From Bog-793 sp963823945 (lineage in GTDB: Bacteria > Actinomycetota > Acidimicrobiia > Acidimicrobiales > Bog-793), in contig CAWGNK010000003.1 of NCBI GenBank assembly GCA_963823945.1, positions 310,001 to 374,000 of the forward strand: a stretch of DNA of 64,000 nt. The letters run 5' to 3'. The stretch's first letter is position 1, and the number at the start of each line of letters is the position of its first letter. The position numbers and the translations under genes were made by a program. Below are positions 42,491 through 52,326 of this stretch, one piece after another. Under the pieces are notes generated by a model, which saw only the letters and a list, made by a program, of their open reading frames with translations, made no database searches and was not told the origin of the DNA.

Positions 42491-43737
42491 GTATCCTGGC
42501 CGTGTGGAGGTCGCTGAGAAGGCGCTCGCGCGATTCTTCGAAGTGGTGCTGCCGCACATGAACGAGGTGCAAAGGCGCGTCGTGGCCGGTGCAGCATCGG
42601 AGATGCTGGGCCGCGGAGGCAAGACCGCGGTGGCGACGGCTTCTGGCATGAGCCGCAACACGGTGATCAAGGCCGAGTCCGAGGTGAGCACGGGCATCGA
42701 GCCGGCGGCCCGTCTGCGCGCACCGGGTGGTGGTGACAAACCCTTGACCGACCGTCAGCCCGGCCTTCTCGCCGCGCTCGACGAGCTCGTGTATCCCGAG
42801 ACCCGGGGCAACCCGATGTCGCGGCTGCGCTGGACATCGAAGTCGTCGACGAACCTGGCCGACGAGCTTTGCCGCCAAGGCTTCGAGGTGTCTTCGCGTA
42901 CGGTGCTGCGGCTGTTGCACCGACTCGGATACTCCTTGCAGGCCAATGCCAAAGTGACGGAGGGACGCCAGCACCCCGATCGTGACGCCCAGTTCCACTA
43001 CCTGAACGACATGGCGGAGACGTTCATCGACGATGACCAGCCGGTGATCTCGGTCGACACCAAGAAGAAGGAGCTGATCGGCAACTACGCCAATGGCGGC
43101 GCCGAATGGTCACCCACGGGCGAGCCCGAGCGCGTGAACGTCCACGACTTCGCCGATCGCTCCCTCGGCGAACGCGCCAAGGCCATCCCCTACGGGATCT
43201 ACGACGTGGCCAACGACGAGGGCTGGGTCAATGTCGGCGACACGGCCGACACCGCGGAGTTCGCCGTCGAGTCCATCCGGAGATGGTGGAACCAGATGGG
43301 ACGCGCCCGATTCCCCGACGCGCAGCGGATCTTGATCACCGCAGATGCCGGTGGCTCCAACGGCTACCGGCTGCGGGCATGGAAGGTGCAGCTCGCTCGT
43401 CTCGCCACTGAGACCGGTCTTCTCATCACGGTGTGCCACTACCCCCCTGGGACCTCCAAGTGGAACCGGATTGAGCACCGCATGTTCAGCTTTATCACCA
43501 TGAACTGGCGGGGTCGGCCCCTCACCAGCCTGCGCACCATAATCGAGCTCATCTCCGCCACCGCCACCAGCACCGGGCTCACCATCCAGGCCGACTACGA
43601 CTCCAACTGGTATCCAACCGGAGTCAAGGTCACCAACAAGGAGCTGGCTGCGGTTCCACTCCAGCCTCACGACTTTCACGGCGAGTGGAACTACACCATC
43701 AACGCTCAATCAATCCCGGCGTGAGCCCTTAGGATAC
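42491..43737 (+). mobile_element. ISAzo13-family insertion sequence
   Basis: GTATCCT (42491-42497) and AGGATAC (43731-43737) flank the transposase gene as short inverted repeats. The full terminal repeats and target duplication could not be fixed, so element ends are approximate. Confidence 0.6.
42504..43724 (+). CDS. ISAzo13-family transposase
   Basis: A 406-residue transposase. ARFFEVVLPHMNEVQRRVVA and LGRGGKTAVATASGMSRNTV are the N-terminal helix-turn-helix; VISVDTKKKELIGNYANGG, ILITADAGGSNGYR and PPGTSKWNRIEHRMFSFI carry the three acidic positions of a DDE catalytic core. It appears complete. The start is GTG at 42504. Family assignment is from these recognised blocks. Confidence 0.85.
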   Translation: MEVAEKALARFFEVVLPHMNEVQRRVVAGAASEMLGRGGKTAVATASGMSRNTVIKAESEVSTGIEPAARLRAPGGGDKPLTDRQPGLLAALDELVYPETRGNPMSRLRWTSKSSTNLADELCRQGFEVSSRTVLRLLHRLGYSLQANAKVTEGRQHPDRDAQFHYLNDMAETFIDDDQPVISVDTKKKELIGNYANGGAEWSPTGEPERVNVHDFADRSLGERAKAIPYGIYDVANDEGWVNVGDTADTAEFAVESIRRWWNQMGRARFPDAQRILITADAGGSNGYRLRAWKVQLARLATETGLLITVCHYPPGTSKWNRIEHRMFSFITMNWRGRPLTSLRTIIELISATATSTGLTIQADYDSNWYPTGVKVTNKELAAVPLQPHDFHGEWNYTINAQSIPA

Positions 43738-43889
43738 GCTGACTGAGGCGATCGTCGCGCTGGCCGCCACAAATTGCGGACAACTCGCGGCTAAGCAATA
43801 CTCAATACTGTTGTTGATGTCGGCTGTCGCGGGGATTATCAGCACTGTATGGGCATCACCAGGGTCCTGCTGAAAGGGGGGTCGAGGCC

Positions 43890-44678
43890 GTGGATCTTAC
43901 TGTTGCGGTGGTTCTCCCTTGTCTCAACGAGGAGATGAATCTTTCCACGGTCCTTGGGTCCTTACCCCGCTCGATTGACGAGGTGATCCTCGTCGATGGC
44001 TGCTCAACCGACGGTAGCGTCGAGTGTGCACAAAGACTTCGAGACGACATCAAGATTGTCCATCAGGCGGCACGTGGCAAGGGATTGGCACTTATCACCG
44101 GGATGATGCAAGTCAGCTCAGACATTGTGATCTTCCTCGACGCGGATGGTTCAATGCGTGGCGAGGAGATCCCAGACTTTCTCACCGCCTTGGCCACGGG
44201 CGCGGCTCTGGCGCGGGGCTCTCGGAAACTCCCGGGTGGTGGTTCCACAGACTTCACCTGGATACGCTCAGCTGGCAACCGCCTCCTAACGAAGATCGTG
44301 AACGTCCTCTACGGCGTGCGATGGACCGATCTCACCTACGGCTACTTCGCGCTACGAATGGATGCCGTTCTCGTACTCGATTTATCTGACCTGATTCACC
44401 AGGCGACCAACCCCGAGAGCGCTCACTCAGCTGGCAGATTCCGACGCATACTTCCTTATGGTCACGGCTTCGAGATCGACTCGTTGATATTCTGCCGCGC
44501 GGCCAGAAAGGGATTGGTCGTCAAGGAGGTGCCGACCTTCGAGGACAAGCGCCGGCACGGTACCTCCAACCTCCACGCCTTCAGGGACGGTGTTCGCGTC
44601 GGCTGCGCTGTCATCCGCGAACGTCTTTCTCCCGGCGTGGCTCGCGAAGCGTCGATGCCACGTGTCGAGCCTTCGTGA
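43890..44678 (+). CDS. Family 2 glycosyltransferase (dolichol-phosphate-mannose-synthase-like)
   Basis: A 262-residue GT-A enzyme. VAVVLPCLNEEMNLSTVL is the N-terminal nucleotide-binding strand, EVILVDGCSTDGS the conserved acidic stretch, and IVIFLDADGSMRGEEI has the metal-binding DxD. No C-terminal TM segment, so it is a soluble or peripheral DPM1-like type that likely loads a sugar on polyprenyl phosphate for the next gene product. GTG start at 43890. It is the first gene of the glycan cluster. Confidence 0.87.
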   Translation: MDLTVAVVLPCLNEEMNLSTVLGSLPRSIDEVILVDGCSTDGSVECAQRLRDDIKIVHQAARGKGLALITGMMQVSSDIVIFLDADGSMRGEEIPDFLTALATGAALARGSRKLPGGGSTDFTWIRSAGNRLLTKIVNVLYGVRWTDLTYGYFALRMDAVLVLDLSDLIHQATNPESAHSAGRFRRILPYGHGFEIDSLIFCRAARKGLVVKEVPTFEDKRRHGTSNLHAFRDGVRVGCAVIRERLSPGVAREASMPRVEPS

Positions 44679-44690
44679 CGCGGATGCAGG

Positions 44691-46712
44691 GTGACCGAGC
44701 CATCTGCGATGGTTGACCGCATCGAGGCGGACCAGCGACACCGCAAGCACCAGTCGTACCAGCGACACCGCGAGCACCACCACCGCCAGCGGCACCTCCC
44801 GAAGTGGTGGCTCTTCCTTCTGTTTGTTGCGAGCGGCCTGCTCTTGTCGTTCGCGGAGTTCGTTGCGGCCAACGGCAACAAGTGGCTCCCCTTCTACATC
44901 TTCTGGATCGGATATTTCGCAGTCGTGCTTCCCGTAGGTTGGCTGCTAGCCCGTGCGTCCACCCGCGATGCGCATCGAGGCCCGCTCGTGCTCGCCCTCG
45001 CCGTCTGGAGCCTGTTGCCAAAGCTGATCCGGACCGGCGATCAGCCGCTCTATTTCGATGAGTTCTCGCACCTCCGATTGCTGCAGGACCTTCTGCACGC
45101 GGGACACCCCGTGGCGGAACCCGTTCTATTGCAGATCGGCTCGAGCTTCCCGGGGCTGGAGATGGTCACCGGCGCAGTGGTCCAGGTGAGCGGGCTGCAC
45201 CCCTGGGGGGCCGCCATGACGGTGGCGGCGATCTCCCATGTCGCCATCCTCACCGCCATCTTCGTACTTGTGAGCGACGTGACGATGTCGAAGCGAGCCG
45301 GCGCCCTCGCCGCCCTCGTCTACTCGCTCAACCCGTCGTGGCTCTACTTCGACTCTCAGTACGCGTATGAGACCCTGGCGATTCCCCTCCTCTTGTGGGG
45401 ACTCGTTTTCGCACTTCGAGCGATCGGCACAAGGACGTCTAAGCCGTCGTCAGTCTGGACCTGGGTCGGGCTCTCATTTCTCTGCTCAATGTCACTCGTC
45501 ATCACGCACCACGCCACTGCCGTATTCAACTGCATCCTGCTGACCGCCATGGCGGTCGTTGTGATGCTACGGCGACGCACGGCACCTGCGAGGGCGGCCG
45601 AGTCGCCCAGGATCGCCTGGTTGCTGGCGGTCTGGGCTCTGCTCGTGACGACGGCCAGGTTCCTCGACATCGGACACCCGCTTGCCGTGTACCTGGCGTC
45701 GATCCTGAACGTGAGCGGCGAGCTTCGCCAGCTGCTGAGCTTCCTCGGCATCTCGTCCTCGGTGCAGAGCCAGAGCCGCGTATTGTTCAGCGGCAGCAGC
45801 CTGCCGTCCTTCGAGATCGCATGTGGGTTCCTCCTCCCGCCGGTGCTGTTGGTGGCCTTTGGGTGGGCCATCTGGGGCCTATTCACGAAACGGCATGAAC
45901 TCGGCTCTTTCTTATACGTCGGTGCTCTCACCGGTCTCGGCTACTTCGCGTCCCTGCCTCTCCTCACATCCGGTCAGTTCGCATTCGCAGTCCACCGGTC
46001 GTGGGCCTTGTCCTACATCGGACTTGCCATGGTGATCGGACTCGCGGTCGACCGCTTCCTGCGAGGAGAACTCAGCTTTCCCGTAGGAGACAGGCAAGTA
46101 GCGCGACTCCAGCAGCCTGAGGCCAGGTGGAGTCGAATCGTCGCAATGGTGATGCTCGTCGTCGCTGCGATCGGTGGAGTGGCAGTCGGAACATCGGTCG
46201 TCTACCGCTTCGGCGGCCCAGTTCATTACGGCGAGGATGCAGCCTCCGACGGCACCCAGACGAACCTCGTTGCCGCTTGGTTCCATGATCATGGCCTGCG
46301 CGGACAGCTTGTCTTCGCGGACCGCTACGTCAGCGATCCAATCGCTGTCCACTCCGACGTGTCGCCCGTGGCTCCGAGCGCATTGTGGGGAATCACGTTC
46401 GACTCGCAGGTGTCGCCCCATCTCGTCTCGCAGTTCAACAAGGTCGACTATGTCGTGGTCGACCGAAGGATGGGGAACGGCAAAGCTCCGCCTCAAGGGT
46501 TTTGGTACGCAAACGGCGAGCCCGACGAGAACAGCCAAGTGATTCCGTCCATGAACGTGCTGCGGTTCCAGTGCTTCAACTGGCTGGATGCCGTCTTCGC
46601 CACGACCGACTACGAGATCCTGGCGGTCGACCACGCTCAGCTCGAGACGGACATTGGCCTCGTGACAAATGGATTGGACGGGGCTTGCATGGCAAAACTG
46701 GAGCACGCATGA
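44691..46712 (+). CDS. Polytopic membrane protein, GT-C-type glycosyltransferase-like
   Basis: A 673-residue protein with about ten or eleven TM segments, beginning with a His/Arg-rich N-terminus. LYFDEFSHLRLLQDLLHAGH in the first outer loop resembles the acidic catalytic loop of GT-C enzymes (PMT/ArnT type), which use polyprenyl-phosphate sugars. A soluble C-terminal domain (about residues 520-673) follows. This fits use of the sugar donor made by the GT2 upstream. GTG start at 44691. The stop overlaps the next ATG (ATGA). Confidence 0.65.
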   Translation: MTEPSAMVDRIEADQRHRKHQSYQRHREHHHRQRHLPKWWLFLLFVASGLLLSFAEFVAANGNKWLPFYIFWIGYFAVVLPVGWLLARASTRDAHRGPLVLALAVWSLLPKLIRTGDQPLYFDEFSHLRLLQDLLHAGHPVAEPVLLQIGSSFPGLEMVTGAVVQVSGLHPWGAAMTVAAISHVAILTAIFVLVSDVTMSKRAGALAALVYSLNPSWLYFDSQYAYETLAIPLLLWGLVFALRAIGTRTSKPSSVWTWVGLSFLCSMSLVITHHATAVFNCILLTAMAVVVMLRRRTAPARAAESPRIAWLLAVWALLVTTARFLDIGHPLAVYLASILNVSGELRQLLSFLGISSSVQSQSRVLFSGSSLPSFEIACGFLLPPVLLVAFGWAIWGLFTKRHELGSFLYVGALTGLGYFASLPLLTSGQFAFAVHRSWALSYIGLAMVIGLAVDRFLRGELSFPVGDRQVARLQQPEARWSRIVAMVMLVVAAIGGVAVGTSVVYRFGGPVHYGEDAASDGTQTNLVAAWFHDHGLRGQLVFADRYVSDPIAVHSDVSPVAPSALWGITFDSQVSPHLVSQFNKVDYVVVDRRMGNGKAPPQGFWYANGEPDENSQVIPSMNVLRFQCFNWLDAVFATTDYEILAVDHAQLETDIGLVTNGLDGACMAKLEHA

Positions 46713-47470
46713 CCCGCGAAGAAGGCGTTGCCAAGAGCACAGGGGATCGGGCGGGGCGACAGATTCCCACACGGTACACGCTCGTCGCCCTGCTGCTCGT
46801 CGCCCTCCTGTTGTCCTTCCTGCTCCCGGTTGGAGGCCCATTAGGGGATATCCGTGTGGCGCTGTGCGGTGGTGCGCTGCTCACTGTCCCGGGTGTCCTC
46901 GTGATCGCCCGGGCTGACGGGGAAGGGGACTGGAGCTTCAGCATCGTCGGGGCGGTGGTCGTGTCGATGGCGTTCTACATCCTCGTCGCCTACGCCGCGG
47001 TCGCGGTCCACATCCACCTCAGCCAAGCTGTGTTCGTACTCGCGGCCGTGGCGGTGAGTTGCGCGCTGCTCGTCGGATGGCGGCCCGGACCCTCGTCAAG
47101 GAGAAGCCTGACCGCACTGGGCCTCACGGTGCTCCTTGCTGGTGGCGCCGTCTCCGCCGCCATCGTGACGCGCCTTGCGCTGCCATCGACTCCTGTCGAA
47201 TCGAGCTTCTCCCTGTCAGCCCCCACGGCGACATTCGCTAAAGGGACTGTCAGTATTCCCGTCGAGGTCGCTCGTGTCCACTTCGCCCGACCTATCTCCC
47301 TGACCGTGTACGTGGGCAGCATGGGCGTTGAGCACGAGACAATCTCCGGTTCCGTTACCCGCGTCATCCTCACGATCCCGGTGCCTCGGTCCGCTGGAAG
47401 CTGTCCCAGGGTGTCCATCACCTCTTCAAACGGTTCCTACCTCAGTCCACACCTCCCCTGCCGGACATGA
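46709..47470 (+). CDS. Membrane protein of the glycan cluster
   Basis: A 253-residue protein with about five TM segments (YTLVALLLVALLLSFLLPVG, VALCGGALLTVPGVLVIA, FSIVGAVVVSMAFYILVAYA and others) followed by an outer beta-rich C-terminal part. Its ATG overlaps the upstream stop, so it is co-translated with the GT-C-like gene and probably works with it. Not recognised as a named family. Confidence 0.65.
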   Translation: MTREEGVAKSTGDRAGRQIPTRYTLVALLLVALLLSFLLPVGGPLGDIRVALCGGALLTVPGVLVIARADGEGDWSFSIVGAVVVSMAFYILVAYAAVAVHIHLSQAVFVLAAVAVSCALLVGWRPGPSSRRSLTALGLTVLLAGGAVSAAIVTRLALPSTPVESSFSLSAPTATFAKGTVSIPVEVARVHFARPISLTVYVGSMGVEHETISGSVTRVILTIPVPRSAGSCPRVSITSSNGSYLSPHLPCRT

Positions 47471-47621
47471 ACGACACCAGGGAGCACTGTGACGCCAGAC
47501 GAGCAACCCGTACGGTTTGCGCAGCCCCTGGGCTGCGTGGTGCTCGGTGCCATCGCCCTGCGATCGCGGGGACAACCCGCGCAGGGGTCTTGAACAAGAC
47601 GTCGTCTCCCCCCGGTATCGC

Positions 47622-48875
47622 ATGAAGATCCTTCAGCTCACGGATCTCTTCACCCCGATCATCGGGGGAGCGGAGTCGCACGTCCTATACCTTGCCCGCG
47701 AGCAGACACGTCGCGGGCACGACGTCTCGGTGGTGACGCTAGTCGGACCCGGAGGCGAGGCGACCGATCGAATTGAGGACGGCGGGTTCCGCGTCCACCG
47801 CATCAAGCCCGCGTATACCCGTCTGCGATGGGCATGGTCGTCGGCCGACAAGCCCTATCACCCACCGTTTCCCGATCCGATCGTCGCCAGGGAGCTGCAA
47901 CGGATCATAAAGAGGGAGCGCCCTGACGTCGTACAGGCGCACAACTGGATCGCCTATAGCTACCTAGCGATCAAGTCCCGCATCTCACCCCCGCTGGCGT
48001 GGACCCAGCATGACTACTCGCTGGCGTGCCCGAAGAAGACGCTCCTCTACTACCGCGATGCCGGAGTCTGCCCCGGACCAGCACTTGGACGCTGCGTCGC
48101 CTGCAGCGCCGAGCAGTACGGCTCGACTAAGGGCGCAGCCGTCACCCTCGGGTTGTTCGCCTCGAATGCGGCTCTTCATCGGCGGATCGACCGTGTAATT
48201 GCTGTCTCCACCCCGGTGGCACGCGTCGCCAAGCTCGCCCTTGGCCTTCCCAATGATCGCGTCAAGGTCGTCAACGGCTCCATCGAGGTCGACGCAGCCG
48301 TTGTCGCAGACGCCCCCCCCCGGCCAGAGTTTCTACCGAAGGACGACGGTTACCTGCTCTTCGTCGGGGCACTTGGGGTTTACAAGGGCGTCACGGACCT
48401 CCTCGATGCCTTCGAGCTTCTTGGCGACGACGCCCCCCCGCTCGTCGTGCTCGGGACACCGCGGTCCGATACTCCGACGGACTGGCCGGATAGGGTGATC
48501 GTGAGAGAGAACGTGCCGCACGACCAGGTCATGGCCGCGTGGAGACACTGTGGCATCGGGGTGCTGCCGTCTCGGTGGGCCGAGCCGTATCCCCTCGTGG
48601 CGCTGGAGGCGGCGGCGGCGGGCTGCCCGCTCGTTGCGACCCGTATCGGTGGATTCGCCGAGATCGTTGCGGATGGTGTCACTGGCTTGCTCGTGCCGCC
48701 CAGCGATCCTGCGGCCCTAGCGAGGGCGATCCGCCAGCTCCTCGACAACCCGCAGATGGCCCGAGAGATGGGTGAGGCCGCTCATCAAAAGGCACAGGAT
48801 TTCACGGTGAGCAAGATGACTACTCTCCTCGACGAGATACTCGCAGACCTGGTCAAGGACCATCGCGACCGTTAA
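47622..48875 (+). CDS. Family 4 glycosyltransferase
   Basis: A 417-residue GT-B enzyme. MKILQLTDLFTPIIGGAESH is the GT4 N-terminal glycine-rich loop; DGYLLFVGALGVYKGVTDLL begins the donor domain and EPYPLVALEAAAAGCPLVAT is the EX7E motif. HDYSLACPKK and the Cys pair in CPGPALGRCVAC match a subgroup with an inserted Cys region. It is cytoplasmic. An in-frame start 105 bp upstream is less likely. Confidence 0.9.
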   Translation: MKILQLTDLFTPIIGGAESHVLYLAREQTRRGHDVSVVTLVGPGGEATDRIEDGGFRVHRIKPAYTRLRWAWSSADKPYHPPFPDPIVARELQRIIKRERPDVVQAHNWIAYSYLAIKSRISPPLAWTQHDYSLACPKKTLLYYRDAGVCPGPALGRCVACSAEQYGSTKGAAVTLGLFASNAALHRRIDRVIAVSTPVARVAKLALGLPNDRVKVVNGSIEVDAAVVADAPPRPEFLPKDDGYLLFVGALGVYKGVTDLLDAFELLGDDAPPLVVLGTPRSDTPTDWPDRVIVRENVPHDQVMAAWRHCGIGVLPSRWAEPYPLVALEAAAAGCPLVATRIGGFAEIVADGVTGLLVPPSDPAALARAIRQLLDNPQMAREMGEAAHQKAQDFTVSKMTTLLDEILADLVKDHRDR

Positions 48876-48897
48876 GCAAACACCGTCACCAACCGTT

Positions 48898-49143
48898 ATG
48901 GGCTGCGTGGACCGACCAGGGACAGGCTCAAGGCAACTACGCGTGCTCCTGGCGAGCCAGTTCCTCTACACTGGTATTGTCCTTGGCCTGAGCATCCTCG
49001 TCGTGCACCGCGGGACGACCTGGATAGCGGGCGCCTACCTCCTGGGTAACCTCTTGGCCGGGATTGTGACCGGCACCGCGTTCCTCTTTCGAGGTGCTGC
49101 ATACCGTGCCACCCCCGTCGCAAACACGGAGTCGACCGGATGA
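48898..49143 (+). CDS. Small two-TM membrane protein, possible flippase remnant
   Basis: 81 residues with two TM segments (VLLASQFLYTGIVLGLSILV and WIAGAYLLGNLLAGIVTGTA). The pattern recalls one helical hairpin of a polysaccharide flippase, but it is too short for a transporter. Its stop overlaps the next GT4 ATG (ATGA), which supports real translation. Confidence 0.5.
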   Translation: MGCVDRPGTGSRQLRVLLASQFLYTGIVLGLSILVVHRGTTWIAGAYLLGNLLAGIVTGTAFLFRGAAYRATPVANTESTG

Positions 49144-50300
49144 GCCGCACGCGGGTGTGCATCTTCCACAACATGGTGGCCCCCTACCGGCTGCCGCTGT
49201 TCGACCGCCTGGCCGATGAGTACGAGGTTGTCGTGCTGTTCGGACTTGAACGGTCGCCGGACCGCTTGTGGTCTACATCCCTTGACGGGGTCAGGTTCTC
49301 CTACCGAGTGCTGCCCGCCTGGGTTGTTGGTCGAGTTGTGCTCAATCCCAGTCTGCCATTCGAGCTCTTTCGCCGGCGTCCCGATGTGGTCATTCACGCA
49401 GACAACGTCGAGAGCATCGCCAGCCTGCTCGTGATCATGACCCTACGAAGGCTTCTCGGATACCGGCTCGTGCTGTGGGTCGAGCATGTCCCCTGCTCCG
49501 AAGCCAGCATGCGCGTGGCTCAAGCCTCACGTCGCAGGTTTCAGCGGTTGTTGACCCAGGTTGCGTTCTGGTCGATGAGGGCGGTCCGCCGTCTGGCCTA
49601 CCGCCGCGCCGATGCGCTGCTCTCGATGAGCGGCGCGGCCAGCGATCGCTTCATCGCCGGGCTCGGCACCGACCGCCCGGTCTTCACCGGGACGCAGGTG
49701 GTCCCGCGGAGCGTCCTCCTCCCGGCAGGCCCCTGTGGAAAGGCCCACGACCCTGACCGCCTGGTGCGGATTCTCTTCCTCGGGTACCTCCTTCCCGGCA
49801 AGAACATCGACTCGCTCATCCGGGCCTTTATCCGGACCGCCTCGGGGCGTGAGGAGCTGGTGATCGCCGGAGCCGGCCCGGAGCTCGAGTACCTGCAGTC
49901 CCTCGCAACCGACCGGGCCGATGTGATTTTCGCCGGATATGTCGAGGGCGAGGACAAGGTTGGGCTGCTTCGCGACGCAGACCTGCTCGCGCTTCCCAGC
50001 TTCCGCGAGGCGTGGGGCCTGGTCGTCAATGAGGCGCTCTTCTACGGCCTGCCAGCGCTCGTGAGTCTCAGCGCGCCGTCCTCGGCCTTGATCGACGACG
50101 GCATCAACGGGCTGTTGTTCGATCCGGAGCAGGAAGATGAGCTCGAGGCTCAGCTGCGCCGCTACTTTAGCGACCCCGAGCTGCGATCGCGGCTTGCGCT
50201 CGGCGCCAGCGCCGTCGACCTGGAGCAGGTGGTCGGTGTGAACCATGGTGTGGATCACATTCAGAGGGCACTCGCCAGCCTTGTGCAAGCCCACTCATAG
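49140..50300 (+). CDS. Family 4 glycosyltransferase
   Basis: A 386-residue GT-B enzyme. VCIFHNMVAPYRLPLFDRLA is a GT4 N-terminus; VRILFLGYLLPGKNIDSLI opens the donor-binding half, and SFREAWGLVVNEALFYGLPA gives the EX7E motif. Intact and typical in length. It ends the rightward run; a small hairpin lies beyond. Confidence 0.9.
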   Translation: MSRTRVCIFHNMVAPYRLPLFDRLADEYEVVVLFGLERSPDRLWSTSLDGVRFSYRVLPAWVVGRVVLNPSLPFELFRRRPDVVIHADNVESIASLLVIMTLRRLLGYRLVLWVEHVPCSEASMRVAQASRRRFQRLLTQVAFWSMRAVRRLAYRRADALLSMSGAASDRFIAGLGTDRPVFTGTQVVPRSVLLPAGPCGKAHDPDRLVRILFLGYLLPGKNIDSLIRAFIRTASGREELVIAGAGPELEYLQSLATDRADVIFAGYVEGEDKVGLLRDADLLALPSFREAWGLVVNEALFYGLPALVSLSAPSSALIDDGINGLLFDPEQEDELEAQLRRYFSDPELRSRLALGASAVDLEQVVGVNHGVDHIQRALASLVQAHS

Positions 50301-50434
50301 TGAGCGGACTGGGAACTTCGCCTCGGAATACACCCTTCGCGACTGTCGCTGAGCATCCATGAGTCGGCACGGTCGCGTCTCACCCCTGGTAACTGAGCAA
50401 CGGGCGCAAGTGCCTTCAAGAGCTTCCGGACCTG

Positions 50435-50449
50435 TCCTCCAACGGAGGA
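50435..50449. terminator. Short hairpin between convergent genes
   Basis: TCCTCC (50435-50440) pairs with GGAGGA (50444-50449) around AAC. It lies in the 159-bp gap between the convergent GT4 and repeat-protein genes. A weak candidate terminator with no T tract. Confidence 0.35.
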
Positions 50450-50459
50450 TATCGCCGAT

Positions 50460-52319
50460 CTATGTAATCGAGGCCAACGAGGCGCGGGTACCCCCGACGT
50501 CGACGCACGTGGAGATGATGCAGGAGATCGAGTTTGGCGATGCCGCTGGAAGGCCTCCGACCGGTGACTGCCACGTCCCGTCCGAGTACGTCAAGTATCG
50601 GCCAAGATCGTCCACAGCGATGCAGAAGTTCGAGCTGGTGCAGGCGACGGAAGTTAGCGCCACATCATCGAGTTTCTTCGGTGCGGACCAAGCAAGCTTG
50701 GACCCGACATCGGTGAAGGTCACCTCGTAACCTGTTGCATCAACGGCGACGCAAAACGACCAGGTCGTCGGACACGCCACCGATGTGAACGCTCCGCCCA
50801 CGACGTCGGCCAAATGCTGCCAGATCGCCGTACCCGTGAAGAAGATCTCGTGACCGGTCTCGTCGACCGCCACGCAGAAGATCGCCGACGGGCACGAGAC
50901 CGCCACCAGCCCGCGGCTGAAACCGTACGAGAACGGGTATCGTGAACTCGGCGCGGTCCAGCGCTTGCCGTTCCACTTCAGGTACTCACCTTGCGAGTCG
51001 GTCGCCAGACAGAAGGTCGCCGACGGGCACGACACGGCGAGGATCGGATTCGCATCCACAGCCTGGATCGACCACCTACCGTTCCTCCTGATGGCAACAT
51101 CGCCGGAGGTGCTGGCGGCAGCACAGAATGAACTCGCGCACGAAATCGCATCCAACGGCCCAGCCCCTAGGGTCGAGCGGCCAGACCAGGTCCTCCCAGA
51201 CCACGTCCACGTACCGCCGCCATTGTCGACGGCGACGCAGAACGTCGGTGAGCCGCAGGAGACGGCGCTGAGGGTGGCGGGGAGTGACTCAGCGCGAGAC
51301 GGCGCCGACCACGCATCCGACTGGTACCACTCGGCGTTGCCGTTAGCGTCGAGGGCGAGGCAAATCCCCGCCGCCGGACACGAGACCCCGACTAGCGAAC
51401 CGGAGGATCTAGTGACGGAAGATGGCGCTGACCAGAGGGTGCCGTTCCACACCTCGGCGCTGCCCGATTCGTCTACGGCAACACAGAACGATGCGTCGTA
51501 GCACGAGACTGCGATGAGCGCGGACGAATGGCTCGAGATCGATGTCTCTGCCCACACCGACCCGTTCCCGCTTAGGGCATCGCCGTTGTCGCCGGTCGCC
51601 ACGCACCAGTGGGGCAACGCGGCCGAGACACAGGAGACGGCGGTGAGCGCCGCAGCTGCGTCAACCGTCTCGGGAGGCGTCCACGTGGTGCCGTTGAAGA
51701 TCACATCCGACCCACTCGGATCCACGCCGGTGCAGAACGTCGAAGATGTACACGAGATACCAGAGATGCTCGTCGTGTCGACTCTTACCGGGGCGGACCA
51801 GCTGGAGCCGTGGAGCAGGACGACCCGACCAGCATCGTCGCCCGCGGCGCAGAAGCTGGCCGTGGGGCAGGACACCGAGCTCAACCCCACGCTGTCCACC
51901 GACTTAGGACTCGCCCATGTCGCGCCGTGGAGTACCACCACACGACCTACGGTGTCCACAGCCACGCAGAACTTGGTCGAAGGACACGAGACCGCTGTGA
52001 GCGCCGTCCCGCTATCGATGGTGCTCGGGTCGGACCAGCGAGATGCCTTTTCGACGATGACATTGCCGCTTGCATCGACTCCGACGCAGAAGCTCACCGA
52101 GGCGCACGAGACGGCATCGGGTACCCCTGCTGGCTGCTCGATGGTCACCGACGGGGACCACTTGACTTTCAGAACTGAGCGAGGTGCGGTCGACTCAGCG
52201 CGCGACGCCAACAAACCCACGAAGGCCGGCCCACCTCCGACCAGTGCAGTTGCAGCGAAGAGCACAGCGATGAAGCTGTGCTTTCGTCCTTGCACGATGA
52301 CAGAGGGTGCGGTCGTCAT
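50460..52319 (-). CDS. Secreted cysteine-repeat protein (14 repeats, beta-propeller-like)
   Basis: A 619-residue exported protein. After a signal sequence (HSFIAVLFAATALVGGGPAF) come 14 copies of a motif like VSCPSATFCLAVD, each about 40 residues apart, with a conserved Cys pair six to eight residues apart. Most repeats also have a W..P strand (SWSAPVRVD). The repeat length and strand pattern suggest beta-propeller blades, and 14 could form two seven-bladed propellers; this is inference. It is 7 bp downstream of the glycosidase-like gene and thus in one leftward operon. Function unknown, probably cell surface. Confidence 0.75.
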   Translation of the reverse strand: MTTAPSVIVQGRKHSFIAVLFAATALVGGGPAFVGLLASRAESTAPRSVLKVKWSPSVTIEQPAGVPDAVSCASVSFCVGVDASGNVIVEKASRWSDPSTIDSGTALTAVSCPSTKFCVAVDTVGRVVVLHGATWASPKSVDSVGLSSVSCPTASFCAAGDDAGRVVLLHGSSWSAPVRVDTTSISGISCTSSTFCTGVDPSGSDVIFNGTTWTPPETVDAAAALTAVSCVSAALPHWCVATGDNGDALSGNGSVWAETSISSHSSALIAVSCYDASFCVAVDESGSAEVWNGTLWSAPSSVTRSSGSLVGVSCPAAGICLALDANGNAEWYQSDAWSAPSRAESLPATLSAVSCGSPTFCVAVDNGGGTWTWSGRTWSGRSTLGAGPLDAISCASSFCAAASTSGDVAIRRNGRWSIQAVDANPILAVSCPSATFCLATDSQGEYLKWNGKRWTAPSSRYPFSYGFSRGLVAVSCPSAIFCVAVDETGHEIFFTGTAIWQHLADVVGGAFTSVACPTTWSFCVAVDATGYEVTFTDVGSKLAWSAPKKLDDVALTSVACTSSNFCIAVDDLGRYLTYSDGTWQSPVGGLPAASPNSISCIISTCVDVGGTRASLASIT

Positions 52320-52326
52320 CGTTCTG

